A stretch of DNA of 64,000 bases. Origin: Akkermansia sp. (lineage in GTDB: Bacteria; Verrucomicrobiota; Verrucomicrobiia; Verrucomicrobiales; Akkermansiaceae). The notes beneath the pieces are model-generated. The model searched no databases. It was not told the origin of the DNA and saw only the letters and a list, made by a program, of their open reading frames with translations. Where the stretch lies: positions 1-64,000 of the forward strand of contig JAFXCP010000012.1 in NCBI GenBank assembly GCA_017521405.1, read 5' to 3'. This document shows positions 44,258 through 52,965 of the stretch, piece by piece. Numbering within the stretch: the stretch's first letter is position 1; every line of letters begins with the position of its first letter. Both the position numbers and the translations under genes were made by a program.

Positions 44258-44286
44258 GCTATTCACAATCAACAAATACACCGCAT

Positions 44287-47200
44287 ATGTCCCCGTTTTT
44301 CATTAAACACCCCATCATTGCCGGCGTTATCTCCATCGTGACCACGCTGCTGGGCATCATCTGCATGATGGCTCTGCCCATCTCGCAGTACCCGGATATT
44401 ACCCCGGTCACCATCCAGATGAGTGCCACATACCCCGGTGCTAATGCTCAGGAAGTGGCGGATGCCGTCGCCACACCCATTGAGCTGCAGCTCTCCGGCA
44501 TTGAAAAGATGGATTACATGAACTCCACCTCCAGTAACAATGGCTCATGCAGTATCAACGTTGTTTTCGAGGCGGGTTCCAACGCGAATACCAACCAACA
44601 GAATACCTACATGCGATACAGCCAGGCAACCAGCCAGCTTCCCACCACCGTATCGCAAATGGGCATCACCATCAAGCAGTCCTCCGGTCTGCCGCTCATG
44701 CTGTATGCACTCGATTCCCCGGAAGGTTTCTTCAAACCCACGGCTCTTACAGGCTATGCCTACCTGAACCTAGTGGACCCGGTTAAGCGAGTCAAAGGCG
44801 TGGGCGATGTGATGGTCTTCGGCGGGCGATTCTCCGTCCGCATCTGGCTGGACACGGAAAAAATGGCTCAAAAAGGCATTTCCGTAAGCGAGGTGTATAA
44901 TGCCGTGAGCACCCAAAATGCCATTAATCCCGGTGGTGCAGTGGGTGCAGAACCCATGCCGGATGGGCAGGAATTCACCTACACTATCCGCAACAAAGGC
45001 CGCGTGGAATCCGTGGAGGAATTCGGGGACATCATCGTACGCCAGCAGGGCACTCAGGCCGTGCGTCTGCGGGATATTGCCCAATTTGAACTTGGCTCCC
45101 AGAGTTACTCTCTGGCGGGTCGCGTCAATGGGCGCCCCGGCACCGTTTTGGCCGTATATCAGGCGGCTAATTCCAATGCTATCGAAACCGTGAATAACCT
45201 CAAAAAACTCTTTGCAGAAAAAGAAAAAGTAATGCCGGAAGGCATGCGCGGTTTTGTGGCACTGGATACCACTACCACCGTGCGAGATTCCATCACGGAG
45301 ATTATTCACACACTGGTAGAGGCACTTGTGCTGGTGGCCATTGTGGTATTCGTATTCCTGCAAGGGTGGCGTGCCACACTCATTCCGCTGATTGCCGTAC
45401 CGGTATCCCTCATAACGACTTTCTGCTTCTTCCCGGTACTGGGCTTCACACTCAACACGATTTGCCTTCTGGGCATGGTACTGGCCATTGGTCTCGTAGT
45501 GGACGATGCTATCGTGGTGGTGGAAGCCGTGGAATCGCACATGGAAAAAGGCATGACGCCGCGCCAAGCTACCTTTGCCGCCATGAAGGAGGTAAGCGGT
45601 CCAGTGGTGGCCATTGCCCTCGTACTCGCGGCCGTGTTCCTTCCCTCCGTGCTTCTTCCGGGCATCACCGGCACCCTCTTCCAGCAGTTTGCTGTTACGA
45701 TTGCTATTTCCATGCTCATCTCCGCATTCAACGCACTTACCCTTTCTCCGGCCTTATCGGCGTTGATGCTCAAACCTAAAGCAGAGCACAAATCTCTACT
45801 AACTCCTCTTTACAACCTCTTCAACAAAAGCTACGATGCCGTAGCGGAGGTATTTGCCAAAATGTGCGGATTCCTCTGCCGCCACCTCGTCATAGCCATG
45901 GGTGGACTGGCACTGCTGTGTGCCGCTATTATTCCGGTAGCAAAGCAGGTCCCCGGCGGATTCCTCCCCTCGGAGGACCAAGGCTTCCTGCTGGGCGGTG
46001 TCATTATGAAACCGGGTGTTTCCCTGCAACGCCTCACCGAGCAGGTGAAAACCGTGGAAAACGTCATCCTCTCCGACCCTACTACGGAATTTGGTGTTTC
46101 CATCATCGGTATGAACATCATCATCGGCGTGCAAACCACGAACGCCATTTCCTTCTTCTGCTGCCTCAAGCCTTATGCAGACCGCCCGGTGATGGAAAAT
46201 GGAGAAATTCCGACAGCTGATGATGTGCAGAAACGCATTTCTGCCAAACTGGCCATGAGCGGCGTGGATGGTGTCTCCTTCCTTGTAAGCCCGCCGGCCA
46301 TTCCCGGTGTAGGTACAGGCAATGATATTTCCTTTGTGCTGGAAGACCTCGAAGGCCAGGGCGTAGCAGCTCTCTACGAGCAGGTGGTACGCCTGGAACG
46401 CGAGCTGATGAAGCACCCGGCCATAGCAAAGGCTTCCGACATGATGCTGCCGCAGGTGCCGCAAAAAAGCATCGCCATTGATAAGGACAAGTGCTTGGCC
46501 CAGGGCGTGGATTACTCAGCGGCTAATGCCCTGCTGCAATGCTTCAACGGCTCCAGCTTTGTGAACTATTACACGCAATTCGGTCAGCAGTGGCAAGTAT
46601 ACTTGCAGGCTCAGGGCCGCAGCCGTGCCAACACAGACCAAATTGCCAACTTCTATGTAACCAACTCCAAGGGTGAATCCGTGCCGATGAGCACACTCAC
46701 CACCATTAAGGACATTGCAGATACGGAATTCGTATACCATGTGAACAACTACAACTCCGGCCGAATCTCCGTTACTCCCGCAGAGGGCTATTCCACCGCT
46801 CAGGCAATGGCCGCAGTGGAAGAAGTTTTCGCCCAAACTATGGATACCACCAAGTTCGCCATGGAATACATCGACATGAGCTTCCAGGAGAAGAAGGTTC
46901 AGGATGGCTTGGGACTGGGCGCCATCTTCACCCTCTCCGGCATATTTGCCTTCCTCATCATGGCCGCTCTGTATGAGAAATGGACCCTGCCCTTGGCCAT
47001 TTTCCTTTCCGTACCGGTAGCTGTGCTGGGAGCCTTCCTCGGGCTGTGGATGTTTGGCATGGATCTTAACCTCTATGCACAGATTGGTCTGGTAATGCTG
47101 GTAGGGCTGGCAGCTAAGAATGCCATTCTCATTGTAGAATTCGCCGTGCTGCAAATGGAGCGCGGTAAGAGTCTGATGGAGGCGGCCGTTATTGCAGCAC

Positions 47201-47481
47201 GTATGCGCCTGCGCCCGATTCTGATGACCTCCTTCGCATTCATTCTGGGCTGCGTACCATTAGTCACTGCGGAGGGGTCCGGTGCGCTGGCGCGCAACTC
47301 CATCGGCGTGGTGGTAGTCATCGGCATGAGCATTGCCACAGCAGTGGGCGTCTTCTTCATCCCGCCTGCATTTGTATTTATCATGAAACTCTTCCGCTCC
47401 AAGGTTGAAAAAGCCCACCACGGAGAAGACCCGGACGAAGTGCTGGCCTACGAACGTTTGGCCGCCGAGGAAAATGAATAA
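44287..47481 (+). CDS. RND multidrug efflux transporter (HAE1/AcrB family)
   Basis: 1064 residues, 12 spans in the AcrB order with two large periplasmic loops. The proton-relay aspartates are in GLVVDDAIVV (Asp406, Asp407) and the paired Lys in GLAAKNAILIV (Lys944). ISQYPDITP near residue 33 is the HAE1 signature. It exports hydrophobic or amphipathic compounds using the proton gradient as a trimer with the adaptor encoded upstream. Substrates are unknown; bile salts would suit a gut habitat (inference). Confidence 0.95.
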   Translation: MSPFFIKHPIIAGVISIVTTLLGIICMMALPISQYPDITPVTIQMSATYPGANAQEVADAVATPIELQLSGIEKMDYMNSTSSNNGSCSINVVFEAGSNANTNQQNTYMRYSQATSQLPTTVSQMGITIKQSSGLPLMLYALDSPEGFFKPTALTGYAYLNLVDPVKRVKGVGDVMVFGGRFSVRIWLDTEKMAQKGISVSEVYNAVSTQNAINPGGAVGAEPMPDGQEFTYTIRNKGRVESVEEFGDIIVRQQGTQAVRLRDIAQFELGSQSYSLAGRVNGRPGTVLAVYQAANSNAIETVNNLKKLFAEKEKVMPEGMRGFVALDTTTTVRDSITEIIHTLVEALVLVAIVVFVFLQGWRATLIPLIAVPVSLITTFCFFPVLGFTLNTICLLGMVLAIGLVVDDAIVVVEAVESHMEKGMTPRQATFAAMKEVSGPVVAIALVLAAVFLPSVLLPGITGTLFQQFAVTIAISMLISAFNALTLSPALSALMLKPKAEHKSLLTPLYNLFNKSYDAVAEVFAKMCGFLCRHLVIAMGGLALLCAAIIPVAKQVPGGFLPSEDQGFLLGGVIMKPGVSLQRLTEQVKTVENVILSDPTTEFGVSIIGMNIIIGVQTTNAISFFCCLKPYADRPVMENGEIPTADDVQKRISAKLAMSGVDGVSFLVSPPAIPGVGTGNDISFVLEDLEGQGVAALYEQVVRLERELMKHPAIAKASDMMLPQVPQKSIAIDKDKCLAQGVDYSAANALLQCFNGSSFVNYYTQFGQQWQVYLQAQGRSRANTDQIANFYVTNSKGESVPMSTLTTIKDIADTEFVYHVNNYNSGRISVTPAEGYSTAQAMAAVEEVFAQTMDTTKFAMEYIDMSFQEKKVQDGLGLGAIFTLSGIFAFLIMAALYEKWTLPLAIFLSVPVAVLGAFLGLWMFGMDLNLYAQIGLVMLVGLAAKNAILIVEFAVLQMERGKSLMEAAVIAARMRLRPILMTSFAFILGCVPLVTAEGSGALARNSIGVVVVIGMSIATAVGVFFIPPAFVFIMKLFRSKVEKAHHGEDPDEVLAYERLAAEENE

Positions 47482-47504
47482 TTCCCTACTGCTTTTCCGC
47501 ACCC

Positions 47505-47537
47505 GAAAGCCCGCCTCCCGGCGGGCTTTCATTCTTT
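47505..47537 (+). terminator. Intrinsic terminator after the RND operon
   Basis: An 11-bp stem (47505-47515 / 47520-47530) with a tccc loop, then attcttt. Confidence 0.75.
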
Positions 47538-47542
47538 CAGGC

Positions 47543-47571
47543 TTGCAACACCATTAAGTTTCATGTAATAT
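47543..47571 (+). promoter_or_regulatory. Promoter of parE
   Basis: TTGCAA (47543-47548), 17-bp spacer, TAATAT (47566-47571), 11 nt to the ATG at 47583. Confidence 0.7.
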
Positions 47572-47582
47572 AGCAACATTCC

Positions 47583-49436
47583 ATGGAAGGCGAGTATACG
47601 GAGGACGACATTCAAACGCTGGACTGGCGGGAACACATCCGCCTGCGCCCGGGCATGTACATTGGCAAACTGGGCGATGGCTCCATGCCGGACGATGGCT
47701 TGTACGTGCTGCTTAAGGAAGTAGTGGATAATTCCATCGATGAATTCGTCATGGGCGTAGGTAAGAAAATCCTCATCACCATTACCAAGGAGGGGCTCTG
47801 TGAAATTCGGGATTACGGGCGTGGCATTCCGCTGGGGAAACTGTATGAATGCGCCGCCAAAATCAACACCGGCGGCAAGTACGATGGCGAGGCATTCAAA
47901 AAATCCGTAGGGCTCAATGGTGTGGGCATCAAAGCCGTCAACGCCCTCTCGGAAACATTTGAAATACAAGCCTACCGCGAAGGGCAAACCCGGCGTATCC
48001 TCTTCCGCCAAGGGGAAATAGTGCCGGGCTCGGACTGCACAGAGAATACTGACCAGCCGGACGGCACACGAGTGGCCTTTATGGTAGACCGCAGCATTTT
48101 CGCGGCGGATGCCACATTCAACATGCAGTTTGTGGAGCGCATGTGCCGCTACTATTGCTACCTGAACACCGGACTCATCATCAATCTGAATGGGCGTAAC
48201 ATTTCCTCCCGTAATGGCTTGCTCGACCTGCTGAAAGAGGAAATGAAGGAAGAACCGCTTTACGCCCCCATTCACCTGAGCGGGGACGATATCGAAGTAT
48301 CCATTACCCATGGGGACGAGTTCGGAGAATCTTACTACTCCTTTGTGAACGGCCAGCACACCACCATGGGAGGAACCCACCAAGCAGCCTTCCGAGAAGC
48401 CATCGTCAAAACCCTCCAAGGCTATTTCAAAAAAACTTACGAAGGCTCCGACATACGCTCCGGCATCCAGGCTGCCATCAGCATCAAAGTCATCGAGCCG
48501 GTGTTTGAATCCCAAACCAAAACAAAGTTGGGCAGTAACACCATGGGACCCGGTAAAGAAACCATCCGCACCTTTGTGCTGAATTTCCTTACCCGGGAAT
48601 TGGACAACTACCTGCACCGCCACCCGGAAATCGGGGAGGCCATGGAGGAAAAAATTAAAGAGAGCGAAAAGACGCGTAAGGAAGTGGCCGGAGTAACCGG
48701 TAAAGTGGCCAAAGAACGCGCTAAAAAAGCAAAAATTCACACCCGCAAGCTGCGCGATTGCCGCGTACATTTCGACACCAAGCACAAACGAGCTAAGGAC
48801 ACCATGCTCTTTATCACGGAGGGCGATTCCGCCTCCGGCTCCATCACCACGGCACGCGATGCGGAAACGCAAGCAGTGTTCTCCCTGCGCGGAAAGCCGG
48901 CCAATAGCTTTGGGATGAACCGTGCTGCCCTCTTCGAAGAAAAACGCAACGAAGAATTGGATTTTCTGCACCTTGCGCTCAATATTGACCGCAGCATGGA
49001 TGATTTGCGCTACAACAAAGTCATCATCGCAACGGATGCGGATGTGGATGGCATGCACATCCGACTGCTACTGCTCACCTTCTTCATCCAATACTTCCCG
49101 GATCTTATCCGCGAAGGGCATTTGTACATCTTGCAAACACCGCTCTTCCGCGTACGTAATAAACAGAAAACCCTCTACTGCTACTCCGAGCTGGAGCGAG
49201 ACCACGCCGTTCGCGAGCTGGGCAAAAATCCGGAAATAACACGATTCAAAGGATTGGGCGAAATCTCCCCGGCAGAATTTAAAAACTTCATTGGAGATGA
49301 CATACGCCTGGAGGAAGTAACACTGGAAAATGCCCACAATCTTAAGGAAATCCTCCGTTTCTATATGGGCGATAATACAGATGACCGCCGCCAATACATT
49401 GTGAACAATCTCCGCATCGAGGAGGATTTAGCCTAA
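47583..49436 (+). CDS. parE: Type IIA topoisomerase subunit B (ParE-like)
   Basis: 617 residues, the ParE length rather than the ~800 of GyrB. GHKL ATPase motifs are [10 protein letters not shown] and [13 protein letters not shown] with QTKTKLGS; the TOPRIM domain has EGDSASGS and DADVDGMH. The usual PLRGK reads [10 protein letters not shown]. The subunit binds ATP and drives strand passage with ParC/GyrA, which is not adjacent here. GyrB of a short type cannot be fully excluded. Confidence 0.9.
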   Translation: MEGEYTEDDIQTLDWREHIRLRPGMYIGKLGDGSMPDDGLYVLLKEVVDNSIDEFVMGVGKKILITITKEGLCEIRDYGRGIPLGKLYECAAKINTGGKYDGEAFKKSVGLNGVGIKAVNALSETFEIQAYREGQTRRILFRQGEIVPGSDCTENTDQPDGTRVAFMVDRSIFAADATFNMQFVERMCRYYCYLNTGLIINLNGRNISSRNGLLDLLKEEMKEEPLYAPIHLSGDDIEVSITHGDEFGESYYSFVNGQHTTMGGTHQAAFREAIVKTLQGYFKKTYEGSDIRSGIQAAISIKVIEPVFESQTKTKLGSNTMGPGKETIRTFVLNFLTRELDNYLHRHPEIGEAMEEKIKESEKTRKEVAGVTGKVAKERAKKAKIHTRKLRDCRVHFDTKHKRAKDTMLFITEGDSASGSITTARDAETQAVFSLRGKPANSFGMNRAALFEEKRNEELDFLHLALNIDRSMDDLRYNKVIIATDADVDGMHIRLLLLTFFIQYFPDLIREGHLYILQTPLFRVRNKQKTLYCYSELERDHAVRELGKNPEITRFKGLGEISPAEFKNFIGDDIRLEEVTLENAHNLKEILRFYMGDNTDDRRQYIVNNLRIEEDLA

Positions 49437-49471
49437 GCTTTTTCCACACAATTCATTACGCCACCACCATC

Positions 49472-50158
49472 ATGAAAACACTCATCATAGCACGTCATGG
49501 GAACACCTTTGCCAAGGGTGAAACTCCCACCCGAGTCGGTTGCCACACGGATCTCCCCCTTGTAGAAGAGGAGCGCGGACGCGGCATCGGCCTGTATCTC
49601 AAAAAACTGGGACTGGTTCCCACCCGCATTCTGGCCGCTCCGCTCAAGCGCACTATGGGTACAGCCGCCCTAGCCGCAGAAGCCGCCGGATGCTCCTGCC
49701 CCGTGGAGCCGGACCACCGCTTCATCGAGGTGGATTACGGTCCGGATGAAAACAAAACGGAGGAGCAGGTGAAAGCCCGCTTAGGGGCTTTGGCCGCACA
49801 GCAAGAAGGCATTGACCCTACCACACTTAGCGCAGAGGAACTGGATGCCAAGGGCGAGGCAATTATTGAGCAGTGGAACGCAGATGCCACAGTACCCCCG
49901 GGCTGGAAGGTAGATGTGCAGCAAATCCGCGATAACTGGATGAGCTTGGCCGCCGAGGTAAATGAGGGCGATATTATGCTCTGCGTATCCTCCAACGGCA
50001 CGATTCGCTTCGCCCCGGTCATCACCGGAGATTATGCCGCCTTCTGTGCAGAATACGATATCAAAGTGGCCACGGGGGGTGTATGTATCTTCACTTCGGA
50101 GGACGGCATTACTTGGACCTGCCAAGAGTGGGGCACCAAAGCTTTCAAGAAAATCTAA
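49472..50158 (+). CDS. Histidine phosphatase-superfamily protein lacking the second catalytic His
   Basis: 228 residues. The phosphoglycerate-mutase-like start [12 protein letters not shown] supplies the phospho-acceptor His9, and [12 protein letters not shown] and FIEVDYG give the phosphate-binding Arg and the acid. However, the second His of the usual SHGG motif is replaced: the segment reads CVSSNGTIR (Ser174, Asn175). Activity may be weak or altered. It lies 35 nt after parE. The N-terminal ARHGNT would otherwise suggest a 2,3-bisphosphoglycerate-dependent mutase relative. Confidence 0.82.
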   Translation: MKTLIIARHGNTFAKGETPTRVGCHTDLPLVEEERGRGIGLYLKKLGLVPTRILAAPLKRTMGTAALAAEAAGCSCPVEPDHRFIEVDYGPDENKTEEQVKARLGALAAQQEGIDPTTLSAEELDAKGEAIIEQWNADATVPPGWKVDVQQIRDNWMSLAAEVNEGDIMLCVSSNGTIRFAPVITGDYAAFCAEYDIKVATGGVCIFTSEDGITWTCQEWGTKAFKKI

Positions 50159-50175
50159 CCCATTCAATATTCAAT

Positions 50176-50598
50176 ATGATTAAGAAAATCAAACCGGCAT
50201 GGATTGACGAATTTAAGAAATTCGCACTCAAAGGAAACGTGGTCGATATGGCCATTGGTGTCATCATTGGCGGAGCGTTCGGCAAAATTGTCACCTCCTT
50301 AGTGAAGGATATCATTATGCCCGCCATATCCATGCTTACCGGGGATACCAAAAACCTGGCGGAAATGAGCTATGCTCTCAGCACAGAGAAAGGGGCTCCA
50401 GTGATTAAATATGGTGTATTCTGCCAAACGGTACTGGATTTTCTCATTATCGCGCTTACAATTTTCTGGGCAGTACGCCTTGTGTGTAAACTTCGGGCTA
50501 AGAAAGAAGAGCCGGCACCGCCCCCTCCTGCCCCGGCACCCACGCCGGAGGACATCCTGCTGCTGCGGGAAATTCGTGATGCCCTTACTAAGAAGTGA
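50176..50598 (+). CDS. mscL: Large-conductance mechanosensitive channel
   Basis: 140 residues. The N-terminal amphipathic helix and TM1 are clear ([24 protein letters not shown]), followed by TM2 ([15 protein letters not shown]) and a C-terminal helix with an extra Pro-rich linker. It opens under membrane tension to release solutes in osmotic downshock. The ATG at 50176 is 17 nt after the previous stop. The downstream HU-like gene overlaps its stop by 4 nt. Confidence 0.95.
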   Translation: MIKKIKPAWIDEFKKFALKGNVVDMAIGVIIGGAFGKIVTSLVKDIIMPAISMLTGDTKNLAEMSYALSTEKGAPVIKYGVFCQTVLDFLIIALTIFWAVRLVCKLRAKKEEPAPPPPAPAPTPEDILLLREIRDALTKK

Positions 50599-50888
50599 AC
50601 AAGAAGCAACTCATAGCCCGGGTGCAGCGTTATATGGGCCCCGGAGCAACCCGCAACACCGCCTCCGCAGCAGTGGAGGCGGTGCTTGCGTCCGTACTCG
50701 CTGCGGTGAAAGAGGACAAAAAATTGTATATTGCCCACTTTGGCACCTTCCATACAGAGAGGAGCAATGCCCGCAGAGGATACAACCTTGCCACCGGATG
50801 CATCCAAAACCTGCCCCCCAAAAAACACCTCAGATTCCGCCCTTCTGCTCATTTTTTGCCTGAGCTTGACTCGAACTCAGATGTGTGA
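50595..50888 (+). CDS. HU/IHF-family DNA-binding protein
   Basis: 97 residues with a GTG start overlapping the mscL stop (GTGA). It begins [11 protein letters not shown], then a helix pair and [19 protein letters not shown], the HU body and beta-arm entry. The arm is shorter than normal, and the late [14 protein letters not shown] matches the closing strand and helix of HU. The C-terminal nine residues lie over the promoter of the next gene. It is unusual to find an HU-type gene coupled to mscL. Confidence 0.78.
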   Translation: MNKKQLIARVQRYMGPGATRNTASAAVEAVLASVLAAVKEDKKLYIAHFGTFHTERSNARRGYNLATGCIQNLPPKKHLRFRPSAHFLPELDSNSDV

Positions 50889-50894
50889 TAAATT
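50866..50894 (+). promoter_or_regulatory. Promoter of the exported thioredoxin, inside the HU-like gene end
   Basis: TTGACT (50866-50871), 17-bp spacer, TAAATT (50889-50894), 10 nt to the ATG at 50905. It overlaps the HU-like stop codon (50886-50888). Confidence 0.75.
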
Positions 50895-50904
50895 CATAGC
50901 CGTT

Positions 50905-51540
50905 ATGAAGAATTTTATTTTCACCATTGGGGTACTGGCATCCGCCACAGCCGGTCTCAACTTCGCCCAAACACCCTCCTTTAACGACTTTGTTAACGAG
51001 GCCGATCAAGTCATGAAGGATACTATTGCCGCCGGTGAGAGCCTCGTCTCCGGCACAAAAGGCAAAACCTCTAATGCGGTAGCAAATACAAAAAACAAGG
51101 CTGAAAAAGAAATTGCTCAAATTGCCCCGAAGCAGCCCGCAGTTTCTCAGGTGATTAAGGATATCGATTTCCTTAATGCTCAACCCGATTTAGGGGCGGA
51201 TTATTACATCTACCTCTCCTCTGCCAGCTGGTGCAGACCCTGCCGCATGATTATGCCTGATATTGTCAAAGCATATCCGGAGATGAAAAAGCACAAGGTA
51301 GAAATCATCCTGCTGGGATGCGACCGCACAGAAAATGCAGCAAAAGCCTATGTGAAAAAATACAATGCCGAATTTCCGCTGCTCTGGATAATGAGCCCGG
51401 ACGTTGCCAAACTGCCTGCTTTTACACCACCACCCACCATTCCGCGTATCATTATCGTTTCCAAGGATGGAGACCGTCTCCACGAAGGACCGGGGGCTCA
51501 CATCCTTAATTGGAAAGATTACACCATCAAAAAGAAATAA
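50905..51540 (+). CDS. Exported thioredoxin-like protein (WCRPC)
   Basis: 211 residues. A signal peptide ends near FAQ (residue 22). A polar Lys/Ala region follows, then a thioredoxin fold with SASWCRPCRMIMP (Cys110, Cys113) and the cis-Pro loop in TIPRIIIV. It should act in the periplasm on disulfides. It is paralogous to the Cys-less protein at 37481. The start is fixed at 50905 because the earlier ATG at 50881 lies within the promoter. A strong terminator follows. Confidence 0.87.
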   Translation: MKNFIFTIGVLASATAGLNFAQTPSFNDFVNEADQVMKDTIAAGESLVSGTKGKTSNAVANTKNKAEKEIAQIAPKQPAVSQVIKDIDFLNAQPDLGADYYIYLSSASWCRPCRMIMPDIVKAYPEMKKHKVEIILLGCDRTENAAKAYVKKYNAEFPLLWIMSPDVAKLPAFTPPPTIPRIIIVSKDGDRLHEGPGAHILNWKDYTIKKK

Positions 51541-51564
51541 AACCTTTTGTTGAGTTTCAACAAC

Positions 51565-51604
51565 GAAGAAGCACCCTCTCTGTTGGGAGGGTGCTTCTTC
51601 TTTT
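51565..51604 (+). terminator. Intrinsic terminator
   Basis: A 14-bp stem (51565-51578 / 51587-51600), 8-nt loop and a T run. Confidence 0.9.
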
Positions 51605-51666
51605 AAATGAGAAAGCTTTACGATTGCAAATACAACTTAATTTGCTAGAAGCGTACGAATAAGAAT

Positions 51667-52144
51667 ATGAAATTTTCTCACATTTTTCTGGCTTCCGCAC
51701 TGCCAATCAGCACCCTGCAAGCCGCTGTCGAATTCCCCGGCAAACATCCCGGCAAAGCAGAAGCGCAGGTATCCAATGGTATCGGCACCATTGGAAACAA
51801 GCTCTTCACTGCTACATTCCGCAAAAGTGGGAGCGGAGTCGTATTCGGAGGAATGAAAACGGCCAGCGGCAATTCGATGGATACGCCGCAATTCCGACGA
51901 CGAGGAGAAACCCCTGCACAGTAGCCTACGGGAAATTCTGGATGTACCTCCGGGAGTGAAATGCAAAGTGGCTTTCCGCAACTCATTCAGCGACCAACGA
52001 ACACTTCTCGGTCTTATCGGCGAAGACATCAGCGTGGACAAGAGCATAGAAATTACCCTTAAACCCTTTGAAGTTATTGTTCTTGAGGGTAAGTGCGCCT
52101 TGGAAAAGGACAAGAAGAAGAAAAAAAAGAAGAAGAAGGCGTAA
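51667..52144 (+). pseudogene. Remnant of a large secreted protein with its middle deleted
   Basis: The first frame from 51667 gives a signal peptide and the start of a mature exported protein (ISTLQAAVEFPGKHPGK ... VVFGGMKTASGNSM), then soon stops at 51924. From about 51890 a +1-shifted frame reads NSDDEEKPLHSSLREILDVPPG and ends with a typical glycosidase-like closing strand (LKPFEVIVLEG) and a Lys tail at 52144. Together they look like the two ends of one long protein, likely a glycoside hydrolase, joined by an internal deletion near 51885-51895 that also shifted the frame. A weak promoter (TTGCAA 51624-51629, TAGAAG 51646-51651) precedes it. Confidence 0.65.
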
Positions 52145-52183
52145 AAGAAACATAATGCGGCTTGGCACATACGCGACTCCTGC

Positions 52184-52212
52184 TTGACCAAGTTCAGGGG
52201 GCATGCTAGGAT
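52184..52212 (+). promoter_or_regulatory. Promoter of the repeat lipoprotein
   Basis: TTGACC (52184-52189), 17-bp spacer, TAGGAT (52207-52212), 9 nt to the ATG at 52222. Confidence 0.72.
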
Positions 52213-52221
52213 GAGTGCAGC

Positions 52222-52956
52222 ATGAAAGATTTTATCCTAAAGGGCAGTCTCTGCTCCGTATTAGCACTCGTTTGCTCGTGTGCAACAGCTCCGATTCATC
52301 AATCAAACACGGCAGAGGAGCTTACCGCTATGGACGCATTCCAAAGACAATGGAAGGCTGCCGATGCTGCTTATATTTCCCAAAATCAACCAATCGTCAC
52401 ATCACCCACAGAGGATGATGCACAAACACCTGTGCAGGAGGAGCAAAGCCTTATTTCCCAAAACCAACCGGAAGTAGAAGCCCCTGCACCGGAGGAAAAG
52501 CCGCAGGAAGAAGGTATTGCCACCCAAAAACAGCCGGAAGTAGAAGCCCCTGCACCGGAGGAAAAGCCGCAGGAAGAAGGTATTGCCACTCAAAACCAAC
52601 CGGAAGTTCCCGCGCTGCTCTCTACACGGCGCAAGTTGCAGCCTGAGGCCTCAGCCCAAGAACCTGCTACCATAAGCCCCACAGAAGAACAAAGCAAGGC
52701 AGCCTTGCAACTGTTAAACACACCGGCCACCTCTCAACCAAATACGAAACACATTTCAAAACCAGAAACAGAGGCTCCGCTTCCGGGCAATGGGCGTCCG
52801 CTCCTCCGTGCGTATATGCGCCCGGAGGAAGCTTCAAGCACTCACGATGCTGAAGCACCCCAGCCCAACAGCGTGGAATTGCGGGGACTGCGCTCCCCGG
52901 AAATGCCGAACTCATTGCCCATGAATATCGACGGAAAATTGCTGCACCAAAACTAA
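52222..52956 (+). CDS. Repeat-containing lipoprotein, unknown
   Basis: 244 residues. The N-terminus ends LALVCSC, a lipobox-like site, so it is probably lipidated at Cys20. The rest is hydrophilic, rich in Glu, Pro, Gln and Ala, with a 22-residue unit (QNQPEVEAPAPEE, then KPQEEGIAT) repeated twice plus a six-residue start of a third. A disordered stalk or tether is likely. No family recognised. It runs 9 nt before the RNA methyltransferase gene. Confidence 0.75.
   Translation: MKDFILKGSLCSVLALVCSCATAPIHQSNTAEELTAMDAFQRQWKAADAAYISQNQPIVTSPTEDDAQTPVQEEQSLISQNQPEVEAPAPEEKPQEEGIATQKQPEVEAPAPEEKPQEEGIATQNQPEVPALLSTRRKLQPEASAQEPATISPTEEQSKAALQLLNTPATSQPNTKHISKPETEAPLPGNGRPLLRAYMRPEEASSTHDAEAPQPNSVELRGLRSPEMPNSLPMNIDGKLLHQN
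52459..52608 (+). repeat. 66-bp tandem repeat inside the lipoprotein gene
   Basis: Copies at 52459-52524 and 52525-52590, almost identical, and a partial third to about 52608. All keep the reading frame. Confidence 0.88.
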
Positions 52957-52965
52957 ACCCCGCCC

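Noticed and set aside
47529-49058. A 509-codon open frame on the minus strand opposite parE
   Set aside because: Antisense shadow of a well-identified gene; the protein is Phe/His/Val-rich without motifs.
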